From Synechococcus_C sp047286485 (GTDB lineage: Bacteria; Cyanobacteriota; Cyanobacteriia; PCC-6307; Cyanobiaceae), in NCBI GenBank assembly GCA_047286485.1, contig JBJBBH010000002.1, positions 124,001 to 188,000 on the forward strand: a stretch of 64,000 bases of DNA, read 5' to 3'. Shown here piece after piece: positions 44,436 to 54,700 of this stretch (positions are counted from its first letter, which is position 1; the number at the start of each line of letters is the position of its first letter). Under the pieces are notes generated by a model that ran no database searches, was not told the DNA's origin, and was given only the letters and a program-made list of their open reading frames with translations. The position numbers and the translations under genes were made by a program.

Positions 44436-45864
44436 CTGATGATCTCGGGACGAGCCTCAACGCAACACCCGCAGCACTGCGCAACGTGAGGCGCCCGGTC
44501 CATTCAGGGACTGGGCTCTCATCACCAGGGAAGAGCTGAAAGTGCTTGATGAGTTCAGCCAGCACTAATAGCGCCTCCTGCTGGGCAAAAGCAGCTCCGG
44601 GGCATTTGCGCGGACCTAATCCATAGGGAAGCCAAGCTTCTTTGCGGCAAAGGATCTCCTGATTCGTCGCGGTGCTGTCCAAAAAGCGTTCCGGGCGGAA
44701 TTGATGAGGTTCCGGCCAGTAGTCGTCATGACGATGAATCACCCAAGGCGAGAACGTCAGCAACGATCCCACCGGACATCGGCTGATCGCTTGCGCTTGC
44801 TGCGGGCATTCCATCGATGGAACCGAGAGGTAAGTGTCTTCACGAACCCGTTCACGAATGAAGAAACTCACCGGCGGGTAAAGGCGCAAGGTTTCCTGAA
44901 ACACCGCTGCCCCGTATCGCAGCTGCCTCAAGCTTTGGTGCGTCAGCACCTCAGGGAGAGATGCCACCTCGGCATACAACTGGCCCTGAGCCTCTTGATC
45001 CAGAGCCAACAGCCAACAGGCACTGCTCAAGGCACTGGCTGAGGTTTCATGGCCCGCCAGGAACAGAAAGCAAATCTGATCCACCAATTCCTCGGCCGTG
45101 AAGGAACTGCCAGTTTGTGGATCCACGGCGGCAAGCAGGGCACCCAGCAGATCCTTCACACCAGCCTCAGGCTGCGCAAGCCGCTCCTCGATCACACCTT
45201 GGATCCAGTGACGAATCACCAGCGCATCGCGCGTCAGCGAGCGCTGCACCCAACGCCGTGGCAAACGCGCGAAGCGCAAGATCAGTGCCCGGGCAGCCTT
45301 GCGTTGATAGCGTCCAAACGCCTCAAACACCTCGCGCGCCTCTCCCTCTTGCACCGGTCTGCTGAGGATCGTGCGCACAATCACATCAGCCGTGACCCAG
45401 GTCATCGCAGCCTCGATATCGATTTCAGCGCTTTGTTGGCTGCAATCGCCTTGCTCAGAGAGCTGTTGCGCAAGGCGCTCCAACATGGCGTCTTTTGCAG
45501 CCTCCATCGCAGGAAACACCTGCTCCAACTGGGCCACCTGAAACGCCTGATCAACCAAGCGCCTCTGGCGTGCCCATTCGTCTCCATTGACAGAAAAGAT
45601 GGCTCGGCCAATGAGAGGTTCAAGAATCCACAGCGTGTAGGGGTGCTTTGGAAAGGCCTCCACCTCCTGTACGAGCACGCGCCTCAGCAGTGTTCGATCA
45701 TTCACCAGAAACACCCTCAGGCCCAGCAGATTGAGCTCACCGAGAGCGATGCGGAAATCCCATTCATTGAGCAAACCAAACCAACTACTCCATCCCCGCT
45801 TGAGGCGCCGCAGCACATTGGCGGTGTAGGGCAAGGGCTTTGGCCAAGGGGGTGTGATGGCCAT
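44422..45864 (-). CDS. Cytochrome P450
   Basis: The 480-residue P450 has the I-helix oxygen-activation motif AGHETS at 270-275, the K-helix ETLR at 324-327 (ExxR), PERF near 391, and the heme ligand C421 in YGLGPRKCPG (Tyr replaces the usual first Phe). There is no clear membrane anchor. The closest groups by eye are fatty-acid or terpene-hydroxylating P450s such as CYP102/CYP120. Its ATG shares a base with the hydrolase stop (TGATG), and its 3' end overlaps the convergent outer-membrane gene by 14 bp. It is a candidate tailoring hydroxylase for the polyketide/lipid made by the genes at 47.5-58 kb. Confidence 0.92.
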   Translation of the reverse strand: MAITPPWPKPLPYTANVLRRLKRGWSSWFGLLNEWDFRIALGELNLLGLRVFLVNDRTLLRRVLVQEVEAFPKHPYTLWILEPLIGRAIFSVNGDEWARQRRLVDQAFQVAQLEQVFPAMEAAKDAMLERLAQQLSEQGDCSQQSAEIDIEAAMTWVTADVIVRTILSRPVQEGEAREVFEAFGRYQRKAARALILRFARLPRRWVQRSLTRDALVIRHWIQGVIEERLAQPEAGVKDLLGALLAAVDPQTGSSFTAEELVDQICFLFLAGHETSASALSSACWLLALDQEAQGQLYAEVASLPEVLTHQSLRQLRYGAAVFQETLRLYPPVSFFIRERVREDTYLSVPSMECPQQAQAISRCPVGSLLTFSPWVIHRHDDYWPEPHQFRPERFLDSTATNQEILCRKEAWLPYGLGPRKCPGAAFAQQEALLVLAELIKHFQLFPGDESPVPEWTGRLTLRSAAGVALRLVPRSSVRNR

Positions 45865-46982
45865 CAGATCGTGATCTCACGAGTCATCAGTCCGCAGAGA
45901 TCCAGGCCCGTGGCTGAGTTGGTCAAATAGTCGAAATGGAGGTCAAACAGCTGGGCCAGCCATTGCCGCTTGCGCTCTAAACCGTTGGCTTGTCGAAGAT
46001 TCAGCAACTGCATCCGCGGGTAGTCACTGCCGTCACTCATTGGCACAGGCAAACCACAGGCTTGGTAGGGATTCACTCCCGCAAAACACAACAAATCATC
46101 GAAGGAGGTGACATCTAGCCAGGGCAAACAGGGTTCAATCGCCAGCGTCTTGAGATCATCTCGAAAAGCCTCCGCACCTGGATACAAGCCCAGATTGGCC
46201 AGGTTCTGCCCCAGGCTCAGCAAACGCAGCCTGGGCGTAATGGCCATCGAATTGGGATGGCGTCGCAGTTCAGCTGCCACCATCGCCAACACAAACGATC
46301 CGGAACTATGACCCACTAACAGAATTTCATCAGCGGGATTGTTGTCTTCCAAGGCCAGCAATGCCTCCACCAACTCCTGCACCCGCTGGCGCAACATCGT
46401 GTCTCTCAGGCTGCCCAGGCGATGGGTGAACAGGATGGAGCGGCAGAGCCACACCACACCCAAGCGATCCGCCAGCCGCCAGCCCTGCCAGAGCACAACA
46501 GCCACCACCAAAGGTGCCAACGGAAGCCACAGCAAGGCAGCCATGACTCCAGCGGCAATCGCTGCAAGCGTGACCAAAATCAAAACCATGACGGGATAAA
46601 GCCCGCAAAGCGCCACACCAGGGCACAACCGCGCCGTACGCATGACTCCCCCCTGCAGCAGATAGGCCCGCGCAAATCCAAGCAACTGGGTCAGCAACGG
46701 CCAGGGATGCTTTGGCCAGTTCGCACGGGCAATGTCATCCCAATGCAAAAAAGCAAGCTCATAGTGTTGATCAACCTCAGGATCCAACACAGGCCAGCGA
46801 GTGATCCTTTCACCTTCCTTCCGAGACCCCAAACGCCAACCACGCTGTTTCATCAGCCGCGCAAATAAACGCTGATAATGCGCCACACCACGGGGGTCAA
46901 ACCCGCTGAGGAAGTACGTGCGTCGCCTGCACGATGTTCCTGTCGTCTTCAACTCGTCTGCTCGATTCACTGCCATGACCAT
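45864..46982 (-). CDS. Membrane alpha/beta-hydrolase-like protein of unknown function
   Basis: The 372-residue protein has an N-terminal segment YFLSGFDPRGVAHYQRLFARL (about 23-43), two or more membrane helices at about 119-170, and a hydrolase nucleophile elbow GHSSGS at 224-229 with S226 as the likely nucleophile. Candidate acid and His residues follow (SFDD near 296, HFDYL near 350). This suggests a lipase, esterase or acyltransferase working at a membrane. It is coupled to the P450 by a 1-nt overlap. The ATG at 46982 overlaps the start of the divergent START-like gene; a second ATG at 46976 lies even closer. I do not recognise the family name. Confidence 0.65.
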   Translation of the reverse strand: MVMAVNRADELKTTGTSCRRRTYFLSGFDPRGVAHYQRLFARLMKQRGWRLGSRKEGERITRWPVLDPEVDQHYELAFLHWDDIARANWPKHPWPLLTQLLGFARAYLLQGGVMRTARLCPGVALCGLYPVMVLILVTLAAIAAGVMAALLWLPLAPLVVAVVLWQGWRLADRLGVVWLCRSILFTHRLGSLRDTMLRQRVQELVEALLALEDNNPADEILLVGHSSGSFVLAMVAAELRRHPNSMAITPRLRLLSLGQNLANLGLYPGAEAFRDDLKTLAIEPCLPWLDVTSFDDLLCFAGVNPYQACGLPVPMSDGSDYPRMQLLNLRQANGLERKRQWLAQLFDLHFDYLTNSATGLDLCGLMTREITI

Positions 46983-47532
46983 CCAGCCTCACCTGCGATC
47001 AACATTGCTCGGGCTGGGGATCGTGCTGACACATCTACCAGCAACGCCAGCGGACGCTGCGCAAGCAACGACGATCCAGATCCAACAATCAGGCAACACC
47101 CGTACGGCAGTCATGACACTGCCCGTGTCACCAGCGCATGCCTGGACAGTGCTCACGAACTATGTGGCCACGGGAGAGGCGATGCCTGATATCAGCAAGG
47201 TCCAGCTGCTGAGCCGTAAAGGCAACGTGATTCGCATGCGCCAGACCTATCAAGCGCCGTACACCTTTGGCTTGAAAATCAGCGCAACCCTGGCCGTGAA
47301 AGAAAGCCCACAAACGGCGATCAACTTTCAGATGCTTCAAGGCGATCGCATTCGCAAGCTCAATGGCAGCTGGACGATCACGCCAACACCAACGGGAACT
47401 CGTCTGCGCCACACCATCACCCTGGTTCCCGAGCTGCCAGGCATGCTGCAACCAGTCTTCGCTGAACTGACCCGCAACAGCTTGCGTGAATCAATGCAAC
47501 GCCTCAGTGGGCTGATGCAGGCCAACAACTAA
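46975..47532 (+). CDS. Exported SRPBCC / START-like (polyketide cyclase or COQ10-type) protein
   Basis: I choose the ATG at 46975 because it starts a good signal peptide (MTIQPHLRSTLLGLGIVLTHLPATPADA); the longest frame from 46918 runs through the divergent gene. The 185-residue product has the SRPBCC pattern: VSPAHAWTVLTNYVATGEAMPDISKVQLLSRKG, then LNGSWTITPTPTGTRLRHT, and a C-terminal amphipathic helix. Such domains bind hydrophobic ligands. In this cluster it may carry or process a lipid product in the periplasm. Its stop overlaps the convergent GT2 gene by 4 nt, so it is packed tightly between two minus-strand transcripts. Confidence 0.75.
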   Translation: MTIQPHLRSTLLGLGIVLTHLPATPADAAQATTIQIQQSGNTRTAVMTLPVSPAHAWTVLTNYVATGEAMPDISKVQLLSRKGNVIRMRQTYQAPYTFGLKISATLAVKESPQTAINFQMLQGDRIRKLNGSWTITPTPTGTRLRHTITLVPELPGMLQPVFAELTRNSLRESMQRLSGLMQANN

Positions 47533-48707
47533 ACCTCAACACCCCGATCCCTGCAGAGCACCACGCGCGAGGGCCTGACCTGTACGGCGTAGTCGACACC
47601 ACGCCATGAAACATGACGGATTAACAAGGCCGACAAGGTGGCCAGTCCATCCACCAATTGGCCAAGGAGAAGTCCTACGAGCCAGCCCCAAACCCGAACA
47701 GGGTCCTTTGGGCGCAGCAAATATTGGATCCAGCAAAGCAGGCACACACATCCCAGCTCATAAAAAAGCACGGCCAACCAGGCTCCTTGAAACAGTGCAA
47801 ACATCAACAGGAGCACGCTGCCAAGACCATGCAAGGCCACCAGTGGCCAGGCGGGGTGATGCAGGCGAGCTGTGAGCAGTTGACGGGTGATCCAGCGGCC
47901 CAACGGCAGCATGGGCTGCGCTGGATCGGGATCCACCATCAGCAGGCTTGGTTCAAAGCGGTACCCCAACCCCAACTGCCGCAATGGCCCGAGCAAACCC
48001 GTGTCTTCACACAATCCACGCCTTAACAGCTCGCTCCAATCACCGGCCTCCACCAGCTCACGGCGAACGCAAAGGGTGCCTCCCCAGGGAATCTGCAACA
48101 ACGTCATCAGCACCACGGCACCTGCATTCCAGACGGCTCGCGTCCAGCTGCTCCAAACCAAAGCTCCAAAGCTGGGTGAAGGGGGACGAAACCAGCGATT
48201 TCCAGAGATGGCACCCACCCCTGGTTGGAGGCAAGAGCGCGCACAACGTTCCAGGCCGTTCGCTGGGAAACGAATATCGGCATCCAGAAGCACAACCAAA
48301 GCGCTGCTGGGGTGAAGCTGAGAAAACGCCTGGTTGAGTGCTGCGCATTTCAACGACCCCTGGTCGGGGCGCTTAAGCAGGGTGCAGCAGCGCAACTCAG
48401 CCCAGGCCGCATCTTCACGGGCTCGCCAGGGCTCAAGCAAAGCCCAGGCTGGATCCTGATCACTGTCCACCACCACCTGCAACCGCCAGGGAGCGGGATA
48501 GGTCTGAGCAGCCAACGCCTCCAGCAACCGCGGCAGGCAGGCATCGGCACCGCGCAAACACAACACCACTTCCAAGGGAGGCCAAGCACCTTCAGGAAGA
48601 GATGCTGGATCGGACGAACGACGCAAAACCCGCAAACGTTGGCTGAAGGCAAAGACAAGCAGGGCTTGCCCAAGCCATAGGACCAACAACAACACCGAGG
48701 CAGGCAT
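47529..48707 (-). CDS. Membrane glycosyltransferase GT2/GT21, ceramide-glucosyltransferase/HpnI-like
   Basis: I place the start at 48707, where the ATG shares one base with the PKS stop (TGATG); the longest frame would begin 38 codons earlier inside the PKS gene. The 392-residue protein has an N-terminal helix (3-22), D80/D82 in VVDSDQD, the DAD motif at 142-144, the catalytic ED at 234-235, and RW at 271-272 in a QxxRW-like LGRWITRQ. Two or more C-terminal membrane helices follow. This is the processive-lipid-glycosyltransferase layout. Coupling to the PKS implies that it glycosylates the PKS-derived lipid, by inference. Confidence 0.8.
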   Translation of the reverse strand: MPASVLLLVLWLGQALLVFAFSQRLRVLRRSSDPASLPEGAWPPLEVVLCLRGADACLPRLLEALAAQTYPAPWRLQVVVDSDQDPAWALLEPWRAREDAAWAELRCCTLLKRPDQGSLKCAALNQAFSQLHPSSALVVLLDADIRFPANGLERCARSCLQPGVGAISGNRWFRPPSPSFGALVWSSWTRAVWNAGAVVLMTLLQIPWGGTLCVRRELVEAGDWSELLRRGLCEDTGLLGPLRQLGLGYRFEPSLLMVDPDPAQPMLPLGRWITRQLLTARLHHPAWPLVALHGLGSVLLLMFALFQGAWLAVLFYELGCVCLLCWIQYLLRPKDPVRVWGWLVGLLLGQLVDGLATLSALLIRHVSWRGVDYAVQVRPSRVVLCRDRGVEV

Positions 48708-51700
48708 CAGCGAGCCAGTTGCTCCTGCTGAAGCAGAACTGAAGCCCAGGGCCCGATCAACTGATGCCAGGGAGGGCAACGCACACCATGGGTCTCCAAC
48801 ACCTGAGCCGTGAAGACACAACTGGGGCGAGCCCGCTGACCCACGCAGTTGCGCTCGGGGTAAGTCAGCCCGTCCTCACCCCAGCTCTGCTGAAGGAAGG
48901 GCAGTAAAGGCTGGAGAGGATTGCCGAAACTCCGCTCAATCTCAGCGATCCATTCCTGCATCGGCAAAACGCGCCAACCGTCCATGCCATTGGTGAGTTG
49001 CCTCAACAGAGTGGTGAGCAGGAGAGGTTCAGGATGCTGAAGATGGAAAGCACGCCCTTTGGCCTCATCACTCCAGGCCAGAGCCGACACGGCATCAGCA
49101 ACGTAATCAACAGGCACCACATCCAATTCCCAGGCCAAATCAGGCGAAGCACCCAACGCCAAACAGCCCTGCAGAAGGCGCTGAAGCAAGTCACCTTGGT
49201 GCCAGGAACTTCCAGAGGATGGACCTGCAATCAACGGGGGCCGGTAGATCGAAACAGGCAGTCCGGCTACTGAAGCGCGGCGCACCATCCGGTCCGTGAC
49301 CCATTTGGTTTGGGAGTAGCCGAGCTGGATACCTCGCCAATCCTCAAGAGGATCGTCTTCCAAAATCAACTGATCGCGGCAGGCATCGGCCTCAAACACC
49401 GCCACGCTGGAGATCAAGGCGAAGCGTTTGGGTGTGTCCGCAGCTGCTAGACGCAGAAGCTCGCGCGTTCCGCCCACATTGGTGGCCGCCAATTGGGCAT
49501 AGCTCGCCATCTGGCTCAACTGAGCACCGTTGTGGAGGATGCCGCCAATGCCTTTGCCAAGCGCAGCAAACTGATCGGCATCCAAGCCCAACTGAGGCTG
49601 GGCCAGATCACCAAGAACCACCTCCAATCGCTCTTGCCAGGCGTGCTGCCAAAGCCCATAACGGCGCAGGTTCTGCTCCAACCGCTCCATGCCCTGCTGC
49701 TCGGAGGCCGCTCGCACCAAACAGCGAATCCGCAAATCCGGCCATTGGCGGAGTTGCCCCGCCAGCAGATAGGCGCCGAGGAAGCCACTCGCGCCAGTGA
49801 GCAGAACCTGTTCTCCAGGCACCTCCAAGGAAGGGCCCTCCGGCAATGACCAACGGTCATCCAGCTGAGCCTCCTGATCAAGATCCAATCCCTCCGGTGC
49901 CGCTGCCGAGCCGTCTGGCAACAAGCGCTCGAGAGCCATGCTGGCCAGATCATCCAGGCAGGGAGCATCGCTGAACGCAGCCAGATCAAGGCGCCAGCCC
50001 AGTGCTTGCTGCACTTCGGCAGCAAACTCAGCCGCCATCAGCGAATCGAGCCCTAGATCAAACAGGCTGGCGTGAGCATCGAGCTGAGCTTCCGGTTCTT
50101 CCATCACTGCGGCCAGAAGTTGTTGAAGCGTCGACAGCAGCCAGGGCCTGCGCTTGTCCGCTGACAAGGCCTGCAACTGAGCGCGAACCTGGGCTTCTGA
50201 TCGGCCCGGAAGTTCATGGATCAGGGAGCGGAACCAAGCCGCCTGGCGGGGCAACGCCTGACTGACGAGCCGCGGCCAATCGGCTGCCATGACTGTCACC
50301 ACTCCGCTGCGACCTCGCTGCAGCAATGACTCCAGAGCCGCCAACGCTTCGTCTTCAGCCAGGAGGTGAAGGCCAACGGATTCAAAGCGCCGCTCCAACC
50401 CTGCAGCCATGCCCGAACCAGCCCAGGGCCCCCACTGAATCGCCAGCTGAACTGGCCCTTCAGAGGCCGCATGGCGGCAGCTGGATTCAACAGCCCCATT
50501 GGCAGCCCCATAGACCAACTGGCCAGGCGAGCCCAGGGCCGCGGCGATTGACGAGAACATCACCTGGAAGTCGAGGTGTTCAAAAGCTTCTGGCTGCAGC
50601 TTTTGAAGCTTGTCCAGCTGCTGCTGGGGGCACAGTTTTGCCTCAAACACCGCATTGAGACTGGAACGTTCAATCTCACCGACGCGCTGATCTTTCAGCA
50701 CTCCAGCAGCATGGAAGACGCCACGCAGCGGCATGTCATGAGGTAACCGCGCGAGTGCTTGCGGAAGGTCGTCCCAGCAGAGCGGCGCAACCTGCACACC
50801 CTGAGAGCGGAGACGGTTCAACCACTCGGCCGTTTCCGAGCCTGGTGCGGGCAGACGTCGGCCCACCAACAACAACGAGCGCGCGCCCCGATCCAGCAAC
50901 CAGGACTGCAAACGTTGGCCGATCCCTCCAAAAGCACCCACAACCAAATAGGTGCCGTCGGTGCGAATGGCACGAGGAGGGGCTTGTCTGGGCAGGGTGA
51001 TCACCAACTTGCCCACATGCTTGCCCTGCGACATCCGCCGAAAAGCGTCCTTGCACTGCTCCACAGCAAAGGCTGAGACCGGCAACGCGGGCAGGGTTTG
51101 GTCCTGGGCAGCCGCCACCAATCGCAGCAATCGCTGCCTCAAGGGTTGGGGATCGCGAGCGGCCACTTCCAGCAGGTCAAAGCGGAAATAGCCCACGTCT
51201 GGCCGTCGTTCGCGCACCTGCTGGTCGCTCCAGATCTCCAGCTTGCCAAGCTCCACAAAACGCCCGCCGGAAGCAAGCGCCTGGAAACTGGCATCCACCC
51301 ACTCACCTTTCAGGCTGTTCAGAACCACATCAACGCCTCGGCCATCGGTCTGCCTGAGCACCTGATCAGCGAAATCAGTGGAGCGGGAATCGAAGACCGC
51401 TTCCACGCCTCGCTCCAACAATCCAGCCTGTTTGGCCTCACTGGCGGTGGCCAGGATGCGAGCCCCGCAGCGCAAGGCCACCTGCACAGCTGCCTGCCCC
51501 ACGCCGCCAGCAGCCGCATGAATCAAAACCGTTTCTCCAGCTTGAAGCCGGGCCAGCTGCTCCAGCCCATGCTCTGCCGTGAGATAGGCCGTTGAAAGGC
51601 TTGCCCCCAGCACGGGATCCAACTCTTCCGGCCAGGGCACGCAGAGGGCGGCCCTGCAAGTCACATGGCTTGCCAGACTTCCAAGGGTGAGCGCAGCAAG

Positions 51701-54700
51701 CATCCGCTGGCCCACCAACGAGGAATCCACCCCGGGACCGACAGCGACCACCCGCCCGACGGCTTCTCCCCCGAAGGGCAATTGAGCATTGGCTCTCAGC
51801 CCGAGGGATTGATTGTGACTTTGCAGAAGCCCCAAAGCGTTGAGAACATCGCGAAAGTTCAGCCCCGTGGCCTCCACCGCCAACTCCAGCTCTCCTGGCA
51901 GAAGACGCGCCAGCGGCAAGGGCGCCTTCAGCAGCCCCTCTAGTCGACCAGTTCCATCGGAGAGCATGCGAAACCGCTCTTGATCAATCGGCTGAAAACT
52001 GCGGGTTTCAATGCGATCAGGACCACACCAGCGGACCTCAGCATCACCGGCGGTGGCCGCCAAAAGCTGGTGCCACTCAGCGGATGACAGCCCTGCAGCC
52101 AGGACAGAAGCGGACGCCGTGATCGTGCTGCAACGCCATGCGGAACAGTCCTGGGACAGGGAACGCACTGCCGCCTGGACCGCCTCAGCAGCAGGGGTGG
52201 AGAAAGCCGACATCCACAACAGCACCTGGCGCGGCTGAGTGAGAGGAAGCGCCTGGAGTTGTTGCACCAGCGCTGAAGTCACCGATTGTGGATCCGCTTG
52301 TGGATCCAGTTCAAAAGGCGTGATCGCCTGCTGCTCGCTCCATTCCCTAACAGCATCTGGCAATGGCCCCATCGCAATCAGGCTGATGGGCTCAGCCGCT
52401 CCTGGGCTCCAGTCGCTGAGTGCATGTGCCGCAAGGGGTTGCCAATTCTCCTCCAGGAGTTGCGCGGCAGGTCTGGAAGGGTCCTCAGGCAGCATCAACT
52501 CCAGCAGAGTTCGCGTCAGACGCCGGAACTGCAAGCCACGGATCGCACCGATCAGGTCTCCGGAGAGATCAAGAACATCCAAGTCAGCGGTCACATGGGC
52601 GCGACTTCCGTCATCTCCCTGGCTGTGATCGTCCCGGCGAAGTTGTAAGCGACAACGCAGCTGGTCAGGCAATGGCCATCGCAACATCTGCATCTGCTCA
52701 ACTCCCACAGGGAGTAGCAATTGGCCATCGGCGTGCGTTTGGGCAAGAACCGCAGCCACCAATTGAAAACAACCATCGATCAGGCAGCGATCAGGCGCCG
52801 CCTCAGGGCGATGCAGCAGGGCTTCAGCTCCTGTGGCGTTCGCGTGCAAAGCAACAAGCGGCCGGTAGCAGCTGCCGTAATCCAGCCCAAGACTCTTCAA
52901 GGAGCGATAAAAGTTGGAGATATCAAGGTCGCCACTACCGTCAAACACCAATGCCGGCAGGGGGTGAATGGGTTGTTGAGCAGCTGTGGTTAACCGAAGC
53001 TGGCCATGGAGCTGCCAGCTGCCGCCGTCTTCTGCCTGAGGGGAGCGCGCATGGAAGCTGAACGCATCACCATCACGGACAGCCTGAAGCTGGACCGATC
53101 CGGCGTTGAGCCACAGCGGACGATCGAGATGGAGATCAGCACATTGAAGTGGCTGTTGTTGGTCGTTCAACCAATCCAGGAGAAGGGCGAGATAACCCGC
53201 TGCCGCAAACAGGGGATAGCCGCACAACGCATGTTCACGTAGGTCACGAGCATCAGCCGGATCCAACACGGTCTGCCAATGCTCTGACGCTCCTGGAAGA
53301 TCCAACTTCTGCAAAGCCAGTCCTGACTGCTCAGCGGTGACACTGCTGCCAAAGCCGACGTGATCCAGCCAAAGGCTGGCTTTGCCTTGGTCGAGACCCT
53401 GATCCCGTGGTGTCCACCAGAAACGTGAACGCAGAAAGGGATGACCTGGCGGCCGCAGCTGATGCCAGGAGGCACCTTGATGCCAAGCCGGCCAATCCAT
53501 CGTGGCTCCATGAGCCAAAGCCTGAACAAGCTCTTGGAGCTGCTCAACCCCCGCGGCACCCTCAGACAGAGTCTGTTGTTGCAAATCTCTCAACGTCTCT
53601 GGCAACCCCCCAGATCCACGCGCGGCAACGACACCGGTCCACGCCGCAGGGGCTTGCCCGCGCAACTGGCGTACCAGGTCCTCAAGACTGCTCGCAATTA
53701 ACCCCACCGCATTGGGGAATTGGGTGCGTCGCAGATGGATGCTGGCGCAGAGATCCTGCAAGCGGAAAGCAGCCTGAGCCTCAAGCCAATCCGCTGTTTG
53801 CGCACGAAGCAAATCAAGTGCTTCCTCGTTGCGCGCGCTCAACCAGAGCAGGTGCCATGAAGGCGCTGATAACGACGTTGACGTGGGTTGAGAAAGCTCA
53901 ACAGGAGCACTGCTCAGGACCGCATGAGCATTGGTGCCGCCGAATCCAAAAGAGCTGACACTGACTACAAGCTCCTGTTCAGGTCTTGGGAAAGGTTGCA
54001 GCGTGGTCGAAACCTTCAAGCCCAGAGCAGGCAGATCCACACTGGGATTAGGCCGCGAATAATGGAGACTGGCAGGCACCATGCGCTGCCTGATGCATAA
54101 CACGGCTTTGATGAAACCCGTAATGCCTGCAGCGGTTTCCGAATGACCCACATTGGTCTTCACTGAGCCCAGCAAACAGGGCTCGGTGCTGGGCCGCTCC
54201 TGCCCCAGCACCGCTCCAAGGGCCCTGAGTTCAATGGGATCCCCTTGGCGAGTACCAGTGCCGTGGGCTTCAACCAATTGCGCTGAAGCCGGTGACAAGC
54301 CAGAGCCTTCATAGGCGGCTTGCACACAAGCGATCTGAGCTTTTTTGCTGGGTGCGGCCAGGCCTTTACTGCGCCCATCGGAATTCACAGCCGTGCCCCG
54401 AATCACAGCTTCAATCGGATCACCATCACGCAACGCCGCCGCCAACGGCTTGAGCAGCACAGCCCCCGCCCCTTCAGAACGCACATAACCATCAGCCGCG
54501 GCATCAAAGCTGCGGCAACGCCCCTCTGGCGACAGCAAACCGGCTTTGCAGAAACTCATCTGAATGGCGGGGTGAATCAAGGCCTGAGCGCCGCCTGCAA
54601 AAGCCAATTCCGATTCACCACGCCTCAAGCTCTCGCAAGCCAGATGCAACGCCACCAGGGACGAAGAACAAGCCGTGTCCACCGTGAAGCTGGGCCCTTT

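Noticed and set aside
49990..53915. Possible AT domain hidden in the PKS
   Set aside because: I scanned the linkers at 440-610 and 905-1095 for GHSxG and the AT substrate motifs and found neither, so no AT is annotated.
50021..53916. Several long plus-strand ORFs inside the PKS gene
   Set aside because: They are shadow frames in GC-rich coding DNA; the PKS frame is fully supported by domain motifs.
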